Source: Maricaulis sp.
Lineage (GTDB): Bacteria > Pseudomonadota > Alphaproteobacteria > Caulobacterales > Maricaulaceae
Length of the DNA: 61,738 nt
Direction of reading: 5' to 3'
Assembly: GCF_030149515.1 (NCBI RefSeq)
Contig: NZ_JASBRI010000002.1
Coordinates: 1 to 61,738, forward strand
The notes under the pieces are model-generated. The model saw only the letters and a program-made list of their open reading frames with translations. It was not told the origin of the DNA and did no database searches. Shown piece by piece: positions 9,422 to 17,777 of this stretch. The translations under genes were made by a program, and so were the position numbers. The first letter of the stretch is position 1. Each line of letters opens with the position of its first letter.

Positions 9422-9874
9422 ATGCTGCAGGCCTTTTTGCTGTCCGCCGTGATGGTGGTGATCACGACGGCCATCCACATGACGGGGCTGCTGGGCCTGA
9501 TGGCGCTGACCGGCAAGCATCGCAGCCGGGTCGATTCGCCGGGACACCGGATCGAGCTCGCGCTCTTCATCCTGGCCATCGTGCTGGGCGTTTTCCTGAT
9601 CCATGCGCTGGAAGTGTTCGTCTTTGCGCTGGCCTTCCTCGCCTTGGGCGAGATCGCCTCGTTCGAGACCGCGGTCTATTTCTCTCTGTCCACCTTCACC
9701 ACGCTGGGCATGGGCGACATCGTGCTGGACAGCCACTGGCGCATACTGGTGGCGGTGGAGGCGCTGATCGGTTTCCTGATGATCGGCTGGTCCACCGCCT
9801 TCCTGGTCTATGTTCTGGGCAAGCTGCGCACGCTGGAACGGGCCTGGTTCGTGCGCCTGGGCGAGGAGGAGTGA
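9422..9874 (+). CDS. Two-TM pore-domain (K+ channel-like) membrane protein
   Basis: 150-residue membrane protein with the ion-channel pore fold (Ion_trans_2). After an N-terminal membrane helix and two further helices, the pore loop STFTTLGMGDI occurs at about residues 90-100, and is followed by the last helix. The filter reads TLGMGD instead of the canonical TVGYGD, which leaves potassium selectivity open. ATG 9422 follows GGGGAGG. No nucleotide-binding or RCK domain is attached. It lies between the divergent desaturase and pccA. Confidence 0.75.
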   Translation: MLQAFLLSAVMVVITTAIHMTGLLGLMALTGKHRSRVDSPGHRIELALFILAIVLGVFLIHALEVFVFALAFLALGEIASFETAVYFSLSTFTTLGMGDIVLDSHWRILVAVEALIGFLMIGWSTAFLVYVLGKLRTLERAWFVRLGEEE

Positions 9875-9964
9875 TCTCAGCTGCCGCGCTTGCCGGGGGC
9901 GGGCGGGCCACGCTAAACCCTTGGGCATCCGGGGCGTCCGCCCGCCTTTGTCACTGGGGCCTTT

Positions 9965-11974
9965 ATGTTCAAGAAGATCCTGATCGCCAATCGTGGCGAG
10001 ATCGCAGTTCGCGTCATCAAGACCTGCAAGCGCTTGGGGATTGCCACGGTGGTCGTCTATTCCGAGGCGGATGCGGACAGCCTGGCGGTCGAGATGGCGG
10101 ACGAGGCGGTCTTCATCGGCCCGCCCGCACCGGGCGAGAGCTATCTCGTGCTGGAAAGGATTCTCGAAGCGATCAAGGTAACCGGCGCCGACGCCGTGCA
10201 TCCCGGTTTCGGCTTCCTGTCGGAAAACGCGGCCTTTCCCAAGGCTCTGGACGCGATCGGCGTCGCCTGGATCGGCCCGAATGTGAATGCCATCGACGCG
10301 ATGGGCGACAAGATCCGGTCCAAACAGCTGGCCGCCAAGTCCGGCGTGTCGACGATTCCCGGCGCCGACGGCGAGATTACCGATGCCGACACGGCACTCG
10401 CGGCGGCCAAGGCGATCGGCTATCCGGTCATGCTCAAGGCCTCGGCAGGTGGCGGCGGCAAGGGCATGCGGATCGCGCGCACCGATGCGGAAGTGAAGGA
10501 CGGGTTCAAGGCGGCGCGCAACGAGGCCAGGTCCTCCTTCGGCGACGATCGCATCCTCATCGAGAAATTCATCGAGGAACCGCGCCATATCGAGATCCAG
10601 GTGCTGGGCGACAAGCACGGCAATGTCATCCATCTCAATGAGCGCGAATGTTCGATACAGCGCCGCAACCAGAAAGTCCTGGAGGAGGCGCCGTCGCCCT
10701 TTCTGGACGCCAGGACCCGCAAGGCGATGGGCGAGCAGGCCGTCGCCCTGGCCGCGGCGGTCGACTATGACAGCGCCGGCACGGTCGAGTTCATCGTCGA
10801 CAAGGACAAGAATTTCTATTTCCTGGAAATGAACACCCGCCTGCAGGTGGAACATCCCGTCACCGAGCTGACGACCGGGCTCGACCTGGTCGAGCAGATG
10901 ATCCGGGTCGCCGCCGGGGAAGAGCTGGATATCGCCCAGCGGGATGTGAAGATCGACGGCTGGGCGGTCGAGGCGAGGCTTTATGCGGAAGACCCCTATC
11001 GCGGCTTCCTGCCTTCGATCGGGCGGCTGAAACGCTTTGTCGAACCCGCCGAGGGCAAGCTGGGCGAGGGCGTGCTGCGCATCGATGCCGGGGTGCGTGA
11101 GGGCGACGAGATCTCGCTTTTCTACGATCCGATGATCGCCAAGGTGATCGGCTATGGCAAAACCCGCGAGATCGCCATCGACACGCTGGCGGCGGCTCTC
11201 GACCGGCTGCATGTGGAAGGGCTGCAGTCGAACGCGCCCTTCCTCTCTGCCGTGCTGGACGAGCAGGACTTCCGCGCCGGGCGCATCCATACCGGCTATA
11301 TCGGTGAGCATTTTCCCGAGGGTTTCCATGGCACAGCCCCGCGCGAGAACCAGCTCGTTGCCATGACCTGTGCCGCCGCCTTCGTGCATGAGACCCTGAC
11401 CCGGCGGGCCGGCCGGACGGAAGGCCGGCTGCGTCCGGAAGAGCAGGTGACCACGCGTGAATGGGTGGTCTTCCTCGACAAGCGCCACATTCCGGTCGAG
11501 ATCGAGATGACGGGCGAGGGGGGCGCCACGGTGTGGGCCCCCTCCCTGGTGTCGGAAAAGCTGACCGTGACGACCGGTTGGCGGCCGGGACGGCATCTGT
11601 TCGAGGCGGCGATCAATGGCGAGCCTGTGGCGCTGGAATTCGCCGACCGGACCGAAGGCTATCTCCTGCGTCATCGCGGTTTCAAGGCGGTGGGCCTGGT
11701 TTGCACGCCGCGCTCGGCGGAATTGCATGTACGCCTGCCGGAAAAGGAAAAGCCGGATCTGGCAAAACTTGTCGTTTCGCCCATGCCGGGCCTTGTCGTG
11801 GCCATCGATGTGGAAGAGGGTCAGGACGTGAAGACCGGTGAGCCGCTGATCGTGGTGGAGGCGATGAAGATGGAAAACGTGCTGCGTGCCGAAACCGACG
11901 GGACGATCAAGGCGATCCGGGTGGCGCCGGGGGCGTCGGTCGCGGCCGACGAGTTGATGATCGAGTTCGAATAG
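9965..11974 (+). CDS. pccA: Propionyl-CoA carboxylase alpha subunit (biotin carboxylase/BCCP)
   Basis: 669-residue biotin-containing subunit. The biotin carboxylase part spans about residues 1-450, beginning with KILIANRGEIAVRV, with the ATP-grasp glycine loop GGGGKGMR near 164-171 and EMNTRLQVEHPVTE. A linker (BT domain) follows, and the C-terminal biotinyl domain carries EAMKMEN with the biotin lysine at residue 635. It pairs with pccB. The organism also has a separate mccA at 33175; assignment to propionyl-CoA rests on pairing with pccB and on sequence. Only a weak ribosome binding site (GGGG) precedes the ATG. Confidence 0.93.
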   Translation: MFKKILIANRGEIAVRVIKTCKRLGIATVVVYSEADADSLAVEMADEAVFIGPPAPGESYLVLERILEAIKVTGADAVHPGFGFLSENAAFPKALDAIGVAWIGPNVNAIDAMGDKIRSKQLAAKSGVSTIPGADGEITDADTALAAAKAIGYPVMLKASAGGGGKGMRIARTDAEVKDGFKAARNEARSSFGDDRILIEKFIEEPRHIEIQVLGDKHGNVIHLNERECSIQRRNQKVLEEAPSPFLDARTRKAMGEQAVALAAAVDYDSAGTVEFIVDKDKNFYFLEMNTRLQVEHPVTELTTGLDLVEQMIRVAAGEELDIAQRDVKIDGWAVEARLYAEDPYRGFLPSIGRLKRFVEPAEGKLGEGVLRIDAGVREGDEISLFYDPMIAKVIGYGKTREIAIDTLAAALDRLHVEGLQSNAPFLSAVLDEQDFRAGRIHTGYIGEHFPEGFHGTAPRENQLVAMTCAAAFVHETLTRRAGRTEGRLRPEEQVTTREWVVFLDKRHIPVEIEMTGEGGATVWAPSLVSEKLTVTTGWRPGRHLFEAAINGEPVALEFADRTEGYLLRHRGFKAVGLVCTPRSAELHVRLPEKEKPDLAKLVVSPMPGLVVAIDVEEGQDVKTGEPLIVVEAMKMENVLRAETDGTIKAIRVAPGASVAADELMIEFE

Positions 11975-11991
11975 GCCGGAAGGGGACACCG

Positions 11992-12471
11992 ATGGATCTG
12001 CAATACGTTCTGCTCAATCCCAATGGCCGCATCGCGCCGCGGGAGTTCTGGATCGGTGTCCTTCTGCTGATCGCCGGCAATGTCCTGTCCGGCCTGGTCC
12101 CGGTGCTGGGCGGTCTGCTCTGGCTGTTCCTTATCTATGTCGGCGTCTGCGTCTACGGCAAGCGCCTGCACGATGCCGGCAAGTCGGCCTGGATCCATGT
12201 CATTCCCTGGGGGCTGACACTGCTGATCTCCATCATCGGCGGCATGATGATCGGCGGCGCAATCATTTCGGCCGTTCTGTCGGGCGACGATTTCAATCCC
12301 TGGGCGATGGTGACTGCCGGCAGCGGGTTTGCCCTGATGATGGGGCTCTCCAACCTGGTCTGGCTGGTCTACACGCTCTGGGCCGGTCTGGCGCAGGGAC
12401 AGGCCGGCGCCAATGCCTACGGCCCGGCGCCGGTCCGCACTATCGAGGCGACGGCTTCAACCGACGATTAG
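11992..12471 (+). CDS. DUF805 family membrane protein
   Basis: 159-residue membrane protein with about four hydrophobic segments. The DUF805 signature is visible: GRIAPREFWIG near the N-terminus and GKRLHDAGKSAWI between the second and third helices. Function of the family is unknown. It follows pccA by 17 bases with GGAAGGGG before the ATG and is the first of three consecutive small membrane proteins. Confidence 0.8.
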   Translation: MDLQYVLLNPNGRIAPREFWIGVLLLIAGNVLSGLVPVLGGLLWLFLIYVGVCVYGKRLHDAGKSAWIHVIPWGLTLLISIIGGMMIGGAIISAVLSGDDFNPWAMVTAGSGFALMMGLSNLVWLVYTLWAGLAQGQAGANAYGPAPVRTIEATASTDD

Positions 12472-12557
12472 GCCGGGATCGCCTTAGACGCGAATTTTGG
12501 CGTGCCGATACGCGCGAGTCGCGTTAAGCTCCTCAAATCTTGAAGGGGAGGCGGCAC

Positions 12558-13031
12558 ATGGCGCTCAACGATTTCATCATCAATCCAAAGGATGCCACGC
12601 GGATCCTGTTCGGGGCCAGCGGCAAGCTGGGGCCCATGGAGTTTGCGCAGGGGCTGGTGGCCATCGTGGCCGTCAACATCCTGTTCCAGATTCTCGCCCT
12701 GCTGCCCGGACTGGGCATGCTGTTCGGCCTGATCGGCCTGCTGGTGGGACTGGTCTCGATCTTCGCCTGGGTCTGCATCTTTTCGAAGCGGTTTCACGAT
12801 GCGGGCCAGTCGGGCTGGATGACGCTCGCGGCGATTGCTGTCGCCATCGTGCTGTCGATCGTGATCAACATGATCCTCGCGCCGGTCTTCGGCGTGTCGA
12901 TGACAATGGACATGACCTCCATGCAGCAGGCCTACGGCGCCAACCGGATCGTCATGCAGATCCTGTCGACCGTCATCGTCAACGGTGCGCTGGGTTTCTA
13001 CATGTTCCGCCTCAAGCCGAAAGCGGTCTAG
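12558..13031 (+). CDS. DUF805 family membrane protein (second copy)
   Basis: 157-residue paralogue of the preceding gene. SKRFHDAGQSGWM corresponds to the DUF805 core motif, and four hydrophobic segments surround it. ATG 12558 (Met-Ala-Leu) follows AGGGGAGG; an ATG at 12540 would be too close to upstream sequence and lacks a site. A strong hairpin plus T-run follows (13059-13086), so transcription of the run beginning in pccA may end here. Function unknown. Confidence 0.78.
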   Translation: MALNDFIINPKDATRILFGASGKLGPMEFAQGLVAIVAVNILFQILALLPGLGMLFGLIGLLVGLVSIFAWVCIFSKRFHDAGQSGWMTLAAIAVAIVLSIVINMILAPVFGVSMTMDMTSMQQAYGANRIVMQILSTVIVNGALGFYMFRLKPKAV

Positions 13032-13058
13032 CACCGGTTTCCACTTGATCGAGGGCTG

Positions 13059-13086
13059 CGGGGCCGCAAGAGTGCGGCCCCGTTTT
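13059..13086 (+). terminator. Rho-independent terminator
   Basis: Perfect 10-bp stem CGGGGCCGCA / TGCGGCCCCG with an AGAG loop, followed directly by TTTTC. It sits 28 bases after the second DUF805 gene and before the third small membrane protein gene. Confidence 0.75.
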
Positions 13087-13111
13087 CATGTGTTGGTTCC
13101 AGGGGGAAATG

Positions 13112-13633
13112 ATGAACCCGCTCGTACTTTTCCTGCCCGTCTACCGGGCCTCGATCACGGCGTACCTGGCCGGGATTGCCATCCTCGCCTTTCTCGATTT
13201 CCTGCGCATCCAGTACGGGCTGGGGCCGGTGCCCAGATGGGTGGGCATGCTGGCGATCTGGTTCTTCGTGTTTTCCCTGCATGCCAATCGCCGCCGGCAT
13301 GCCGGACGTGGTATCGGCATCGCCTTTCTCCCGCTGGGACTGGCAATCGTGGCGAAGGGGATAGGGGCCTTTTTCGCGATGATTCCCGGCGCCTATTCCG
13401 CGATGACCGAATTTGCCGCCGAAAACGGAGTCGACACGGATGACCAGCAGGCCCTGGCCGAGGCGCTGAACGATCCGGGTTTCCAGCAGGAATTCCAGCG
13501 TGCCATGCAGAATGATCCCGAACTGCTGCAGCAATTGATGAGCGCGACCGGGCCCGGCTCCTTCATCGGTTTCTGGCTGGTGATTGCCGTGTTTGCGATC
13601 TGGTTCGCACGCATGGCGAGGCCGGGCGCCTAG
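13112..13633 (+). CDS. Small membrane protein, DUF805-like
   Basis: 173-residue protein with two N-terminal hydrophobic segments, a central one, and a C-terminal one. The segment [12 protein letters not shown] after helix two resembles the RRLHDxGxSG motif of DUF805 but is degenerate. Between helices three and four is an acidic/glutamine-rich loop of about 50 residues ([25 protein letters not shown]). ATG 13112 is five bases from AGGGGG; 13109 is possible. Its last 71 bases overlap the convergent lipB reading frame. Function unknown. Confidence 0.65.
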   Translation: MNPLVLFLPVYRASITAYLAGIAILAFLDFLRIQYGLGPVPRWVGMLAIWFFVFSLHANRRRHAGRGIGIAFLPLGLAIVAKGIGAFFAMIPGAYSAMTEFAAENGVDTDDQQALAEALNDPGFQQEFQRAMQNDPELLQQLMSATGPGSFIGFWLVIAVFAIWFARMARPGA

Positions 13634-14324
13634 ATCCGGTTTGGGCCACTGCGCCCAGATCCGGCGGTGCCGTCCGCCTGGCTTCGCCGAACACCTCGGT
13701 GAAGGCCAGGTGCAGCGCCGCGTCGAAATCGGCCATGGTGGCCGCATGGCCCAGATCGGCCAGGCTGGTCACACCATAGCGCGGATCGGAGATGCCGCAG
13801 GGCGTGATGCCGCCGAAATGCGTCAGGTCGGGATCGACATTGAAAGCGATGCCGTGGAAGGAGACCCACCGGCGCAGGCGCACGCCGATAGCGGCGATCT
13901 TGTCTTCCCGGCCTTCTCCGCGATCCACCCAGACCCCGACCCGGCCGTCGCGCGGCCCCGCCGTGACACCGAATTGCGCCGCCGAAGCGATCAGCCAGCG
14001 CTCCAGGTCCTGGATGAAGCGGCGCACATCGCGGCCGCGCCGGGTCAGGTCCAGCATGACATAGGCCACGCGCTGGCCAGGCCCGTGATAGGTGTATTCG
14101 CCGCCGCGGCCCGTTTCGTGGACGGGAAACCGGTCCGGCATCAGCAGGTCCTCGCGCCTGGCGCTGGTGCCGGCGGTGTAGAGCGGTTCGTGTTCGAGCA
14201 GCCAGACCAGTTCGCCCTCCCGCCCGTCGGCGATCGCGGCGGCTCGGGCCTCCATGAAGTCCACGGCGGCGGGGTAGGGGACAAAGTCCCGGGAAACGGC
14301 CCAATCGACCGGCGGTAATGCCAT
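13563..14324 (-). CDS. lipB: Octanoyltransferase LipB
   Basis: Transfers octanoate from acyl carrier protein to lipoyl domains, the first step of lipoic acid synthesis. Visible hallmarks are the [12 protein letters not shown] loop, [17 protein letters not shown] with the catalytic lysine, and GGITPCGI with the catalytic cysteine. The 253-residue product is longer than I expect for LipB: the last 30 or so residues (after AVAQTG) are arginine/serine rich, have no family resemblance, and overlap the convergent membrane-protein gene by 71 bases. The extension is probably tolerated rather than functional. Confidence 0.9.
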   Translation of the reverse strand: MALPPVDWAVSRDFVPYPAAVDFMEARAAAIADGREGELVWLLEHEPLYTAGTSARREDLLMPDRFPVHETGRGGEYTYHGPGQRVAYVMLDLTRRGRDVRRFIQDLERWLIASAAQFGVTAGPRDGRVGVWVDRGEGREDKIAAIGVRLRRWVSFHGIAFNVDPDLTHFGGITPCGISDPRYGVTSLADLGHAATMADFDAALHLAFTEVFGEARRTAPPDLGAVAQTGSRRPASPCVRTRSQTRQSPARNR

Positions 14325-14369
14325 ATCTTGTTTTCTTAACGCTGCGGAAACCGTACCGGACGAACATCA

Positions 14370-14387
14370 GGTTCGAATCCACGAACC
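14370..14387. promoter_or_regulatory. Inverted repeat between lipB and fliN-like gene
   Basis: GGTTCG-aatcca-CGAACC, perfect six-base arms, in the 84-bp divergent region between lipB and the SpoA-domain gene. It is placed where a regulator of either gene could bind, but no matching regulator is evident. Confidence 0.3.
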
Positions 14388-14408
14388 GCAAGTCCCTGGG
14401 AGCTTTCC

Positions 14409-14657
14409 GTGAGTCAGGTCGGATCTGTCGATGTCGAAATATCGGTCCTTCTGGGTCGGTCCAAGATGCCGATTCAGCAATTCCTGCGCATGGGCCGCGG
14501 CGCGGTCATCCCGCTCGACTCGGGTGAGGACGACCAGGTGTGGATTCTCGCCAACAACCACCCCATCGCGCGTGGCGACGTGATCATCCAGGGCGACAGG
14601 ATTGCCGTATCGATCACCGGTCCGGCGGACGCCAACGAATTTTTCGCTGCTGCATAA
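14409..14657 (+). CDS. FliN/SpoA (type III flagellar switch) domain protein
   Basis: 82-residue protein that is almost entirely one SpoA/FliN C-ring domain: VDVEISVLLGRSKMPIQQFL, then GRGAVIPLD and the tail IARGDVIIQGDRIAVSI. FliN is the motor switch component at the cytoplasmic face of the flagellum. No flagellar genes lie nearby, and FliN is usually longer with an N-terminal extension, so this may be the flagellar FliN itself in a scattered locus or a stand-alone paralogue. GTG start with GGGAG seven bases upstream. Confidence 0.75.
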   Translation: MSQVGSVDVEISVLLGRSKMPIQQFLRMGRGAVIPLDSGEDDQVWILANNHPIARGDVIIQGDRIAVSITGPADANEFFAAA

Positions 14658-14720
14658 AGCGCTACAGAATACTCTTCACAAGGCGCGGCGTTGTTGCTAT
14701 CTCCCGCGCCTCCATGACGT

Positions 14721-14807
14721 GCGGTCGTGGCGGAATTGGTAGACGCGCAGCGTTGAGGTCGCTGTGGGGTAAAACCCGTGGAAGTTCGAGTCTTCTCGAC
14801 CGCACCA
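14721..14807 (+). tRNA. tRNA-Leu (anticodon GAG)
   Basis: 87-base class II tRNA with a complete cloverleaf. The acceptor GCGGTCG pairs with CGACCGC. The anticodon stem CAGCG/CGCTG encloses loop TTGAGGT, giving anticodon GAG, which reads CUC and CUU. A variable arm (TGGGGT...ACCCGTGG) follows, then the T loop TTCGAGT. The 3' CCA is encoded. Nothing resembling an integrated element or repeated tRNA end follows. Confidence 0.95.
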
Positions 14808-14958
14808 TTCTCCCGGTGGAAATAGCACACCTGCCCGCGCCGCCCGAACCGCGCCGGGTCAATATCCGTCATGGCATGACGGGCATACGCAATCTGTGCA
14901 GGCGCGCGCGGCCGGCCCGTGGTTAGTCTCCGGCCATTGCCATTGGGAGTGCCTGACC

Positions 14959-15801
14959 ATGCCGGTTTCCGACTTGCCCGACCTGCTGGATTTTGCCCGC
15001 CATCTCGCGGTGCTGGCGGAGCGCGAGATCATGCCCCGTTTCCGCCGGGGCGCCGTCGCGTTCAAGGCGGATGGCAGCGAGGTGACCGAGGCCGATAAGC
15101 GTGCTGAAACCGTTATGCGCGAGGCCATCGCGAAGGCCCATCCGTCGGCCGGCTTTCTCGGCGAGGAAACCGGCCGCCATGCGGGCACATCGGAGGATTG
15201 CTGGATTGTCGACCCGATCGACGGAACAACCTATTTCGCGCTCGGAATGCCCCTGTTCGGCACGCTGGTGGCGCTGACGCGGCGGGGGCAGCCGGTACTC
15301 GGCGTGATCGCCCTGCCGGCTCAGCGGGAGGTGGTCTATGCGGCCGAAGGGCTGGGATGCTGGCGGAAGGCGGATGATGCGGCCGAGGCACAGCGCCTGA
15401 GGACAGCGCCGGGCGTTCGCCTGGCCGATGCCTTTGTGTCGTCGGCCGGCCTGCACGCCAGCGAGGTCCACCCTCATGCCGGCCATGCCGCCTATTCGAT
15501 CGGCCGGCTGGCGCAACGCTCGCGCAAGCTTCGCTTTCTCGGCGATTGCGGCCAGCATGCCCTGCTGTGCGCCGGGCGCATCGATCTGGCGGTCGATGCG
15601 ATCATGGCGCCCTGGGATGCCGCCGCGATCATACCCTGCGTGCGCGAGGCCGGCGGTTTGGTGGCGTCGCTCGCCGGCGAACGCGATGGTCTGATAGAGG
15701 CAGGCAGCCTGGTCAGTGCCTCGTCGGATGCGCTGCTGGGCGAGTTCCTGGCGCTGGCGGAACCCGGAGCGGCCGGTTCTTCCGCGCCCGCATCAGGCTG
15801 A
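14959..15801 (+). CDS. hisN: Inositol monophosphatase-family phosphatase (histidinol-phosphatase-like)
   Basis: 280-residue Mg2+-dependent phosphatase. The metal sites are visible as GEETG (about residue 71), the DPIDGT motif (about residues 91-96) and the C-terminal APWDAAAIIPCVREAGG. In alphaproteobacteria members of this size are often HisN, the histidinol-phosphate phosphatase of histidine synthesis, but inositol- or sugar-phosphate substrates are possible; the symbol is a best guess. ATG 14959 follows GGGAG nine bases away. Its end overlaps the convergent TetR gene by nine bases. Confidence 0.7.
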   Translation: MPVSDLPDLLDFARHLAVLAEREIMPRFRRGAVAFKADGSEVTEADKRAETVMREAIAKAHPSAGFLGEETGRHAGTSEDCWIVDPIDGTTYFALGMPLFGTLVALTRRGQPVLGVIALPAQREVVYAAEGLGCWRKADDAAEAQRLRTAPGVRLADAFVSSAGLHASEVHPHAGHAAYSIGRLAQRSRKLRFLGDCGQHALLCAGRIDLAVDAIMAPWDAAAIIPCVREAGGLVASLAGERDGLIEAGSLVSASSDALLGEFLALAEPGAAGSSAPASG

Positions 15802-16449
15802 CAGGCGCAGGGCGCCAGCAATCATGCGCCAGAGCTGGTCGGCAAGCTGGCCGGCATCGGGGCGCTGGCGCGCGCGCATGGCCTGGATGAAGCTCATCCG
15901 GCAGGCACCGGCAATGGCGGCACTGGCGATGCCGGCATCGATCGAGGCGGGGATGAAACCGCGCTTCTGGCCATCCTCGATATTGCGGCGGGACAGGTCC
16001 AGCATCGACAGGAAGCGGGCCTGTTCGGCTTCGGCGACTTCGGCAGTGCGGCTCATCCGGCCCAGGACGAGTGGAGCCATCGGGTCGGCATAAAGAAAGT
16101 CAATCGTGGCCTCCAGCCGGGCCCGCTCGCGGGTCGACCAGTCGACGGCGCCGTCATAGCGCTGGTTGGCGACCGCGTCATAGCGGTCATAGAAGGCCCC
16201 GATGACGGCTGCCAGCAGCCCGGCCTTGTTGCGGAAATAGTGATAGGCCAACCCCACCGAGACACCGGCCCGTCGGGCCAGGTCGCTCATCTCGACCTCG
16301 CCCTCGCCTTCGAGCAAGGCGTCGCGGGTGGCGTCCAGCAAACGATCGGCGGCCTTGCTGCGCGGGTGTCCGGCAACGGATCCGGGCGAGGAGGCAGACG
16401 ATGAGGAGGCAGACGATGTGGCCGGGGTGGATCCGGGCATGGCAGTCAC
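15793..16449 (-). CDS. TetR/AcrR family transcriptional regulator
   Basis: 218-residue repressor-type regulator. After a serine-rich N-terminal leader, the helix-turn-helix covers about residues 36-82 with SDLARRAGVSVGLAYHYFRNKAGLLAAVI, here split as the recognition block VSVGLAYHYFRNKAGLL. The C-terminal ligand domain is variable. A perfect 20-bp palindrome lies 25 bases upstream of its start and overlaps a likely -35, so it is probably autoregulated. The divergent PhyH dioxygenase may be its target. ATG at 16449 or 16440. Confidence 0.88.
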   Translation of the reverse strand: MTAMPGSTPATSSASSSSASSPGSVAGHPRSKAADRLLDATRDALLEGEGEVEMSDLARRAGVSVGLAYHYFRNKAGLLAAVIGAFYDRYDAVANQRYDGAVDWSTRERARLEATIDFLYADPMAPLVLGRMSRTAEVAEAEQARFLSMLDLSRRNIEDGQKRGFIPASIDAGIASAAIAGACRMSFIQAMRARQRPDAGQLADQLWRMIAGALRLSA

Positions 16450-16752
16450 CTTTCACTTGACTCGTATCGTAGATTGAATTGAATTCAATTCAAGTCCGGA
16501 TCGAGCCGATGCCGTGTTCGATCCTGTGCGTGCGGGGCGGCCCGGAGCCGAAAGCTGGCCGAAGCCGGAGAACGTCCGGCCCGGGCGGCCTCCAGAGCGG
16601 GCAGCGGCGCCTGCGAGCGCGGGGTCGGAGGCCGGGTGTGATCAAGAGGCGCGGGCCTGTCTCGGGCCTCGGCCTGCAGAGGGGCGTTCGCGCCTGGAAT
16701 TGCTTAGTGTCACGGAAGGCGCGCAACAGGCGTGGAGCGGAAACGGAGACGG
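16450..16752. other. 303-bp divergent region between TetR and PhyH genes
   Basis: Contains the TetR palindrome (16474-16493) at its left end. On the leftward strand TTGAAT then 17 bases then ACGATA could form a promoter for the regulator with the palindrome covering the -35. The rest (16500-16740) is very GC-rich with scattered short stop-free frames, none convincing. I see no second copy of the palindrome. Confidence 0.5.
16474..16493. promoter_or_regulatory. Perfect 20-bp palindrome, likely TetR operator
   Basis: TTGAATTGAATTCAATTCAA, symmetrical over all 20 bases and strikingly AT-rich in GC-rich surroundings. It contains nested TTGAATT half-sites. Size, symmetry and position just upstream of the TetR gene are what a TetR dimer operator looks like. 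Confidence 0.7.
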
Positions 16753-17658
16753 ATGATGGTGGATACGGGCCCGGATGCGCCGGTGCGGAGCGCTGCAGCG
16801 GACGCCGCGTTGCTGGCAGCGATGCAGCCATATCTGAACGGGCGCTCTGCCGAGGATTGCCTGACCGCCTATGACCGGGACGGATATGTGATTTTCGAAC
16901 GGGTTCTGGATGGCGCACACATCGATGCCCTGCGGTCGGCGCTGGCGCCCTGGCTGGAACAGAACCTGGCCGGCCGGAACGATTTCGAGGGGCTGCGGTC
17001 GAACCGGGTCTATGCGCTGCTGGCCAAATCGCCGGTTTTCGCCGAACTCGTGACCCACCCCCTGGCGCTGGCCTTTGCCGAGGCCGATCTGGGACCGTCC
17101 TGCCTCCTGTCGGCCTGTCTGGCGATCAATCTCCAGCCGGGCGAGACGGTTCAGCCCTGGCACCATGACGACGCCCATATCCAATTGCCGCGGCCGCGGC
17201 CGTCCTGCGGGGTCAGCGCATTCTGGTCGATCGACGACACGACGGAGGACAATGGTGCCACGGAGATCATTCCGGGCAGCCACATCTGGGCGGGCGCTCC
17301 GGAACAGGGCTCGCTGGAGGCCCGCAATTTCACCGACCGGGAGATCCGCGATACGGGCGATGATCCCGGCGTGCATCCTCAGGCGATCAAGGCCGTCATG
17401 CCGGCGGGATCCTTCATGGTGGCCAAGGGCACGCTGTGGCATCGCGGCGGGGCAAACCGGTCAGAAAGGCCGCGCCTGATCGTGACGCCGCAATACTGTC
17501 CCGGCTGGGCCCGGCCGCTGGAGACGATGCTGGCCGCTGTGCCGCGGAAGGCCGCGGCGAACCTGCCCGAGCGCGCCCGCGAACTGATCGGCTATTCCAT
17601 CCATCCGCCCTTCATGGGCTATGTCGACGGCATGCATCCGCGGCGCGTGCTGGAATAG
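16753..17658 (+). CDS. Phytanoyl-CoA dioxygenase (PhyH) family protein
   Basis: 301-residue Fe(II)/2-oxoglutarate dioxygenase. The N-terminal DRDGYVIFERVLD is typical of PhyH. Iron ligands are visible as the histidine and aspartate of QPWHHDDAH, and the distal histidine of LWHRGGANRS, followed by an arginine. GATEIIPGSHIW is also a family motif. Substrate not readable: members hydroxylate branched acyl-CoAs, ectoine or natural products. ATG 16753 follows CGGAG. Divergent from the TetR gene, which may control it. Confidence 0.82.
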   Translation: MMVDTGPDAPVRSAAADAALLAAMQPYLNGRSAEDCLTAYDRDGYVIFERVLDGAHIDALRSALAPWLEQNLAGRNDFEGLRSNRVYALLAKSPVFAELVTHPLALAFAEADLGPSCLLSACLAINLQPGETVQPWHHDDAHIQLPRPRPSCGVSAFWSIDDTTEDNGATEIIPGSHIWAGAPEQGSLEARNFTDREIRDTGDDPGVHPQAIKAVMPAGSFMVAKGTLWHRGGANRSERPRLIVTPQYCPGWARPLETMLAAVPRKAAANLPERARELIGYSIHPPFMGYVDGMHPRRVLE

Positions 17659-17683
17659 ACGCCAGTCGGTCTCCGAAACGTCT

Positions 17684-17701
17684 GCAAATTGTCGTATTTG
17701 C
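17684..17701. promoter_or_regulatory. Inverted repeat upstream of mgtE
   Basis: GCAAAT-tgtcgt-ATTTGC, perfect six-base arms, about 77 bases before the mgtE start. It is AT-rich relative to context and may be a protein-binding site; no Mg2+ riboswitch structure is recognisable. Confidence 0.25.
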
Positions 17702-17777
17702 GGGTGATGCCTCTCTCGATTTTGCGCGCGGCGGGCCCTAGTGTGACGGCCATTGGCGACAGAGCGAGGAGGGAAGG

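Noticed and set aside
9332..11989. 885-codon open frame on the strand opposite pccA
   Set aside because: It is an antisense shadow of a GC-rich gene: no family resemblance, His/Arg/Asp-rich, while the sense strand encodes a full biotin carboxylase.
13059..13086. Regulatory RNA before the third DUF805-like gene
   Set aside because: Stem, loop and T-run fit a simple terminator.
14721..14807. tRNA-Leu as an integration site for a mobile island
   Set aside because: No integrase, no repeated 3' tRNA end and no composition change follow.
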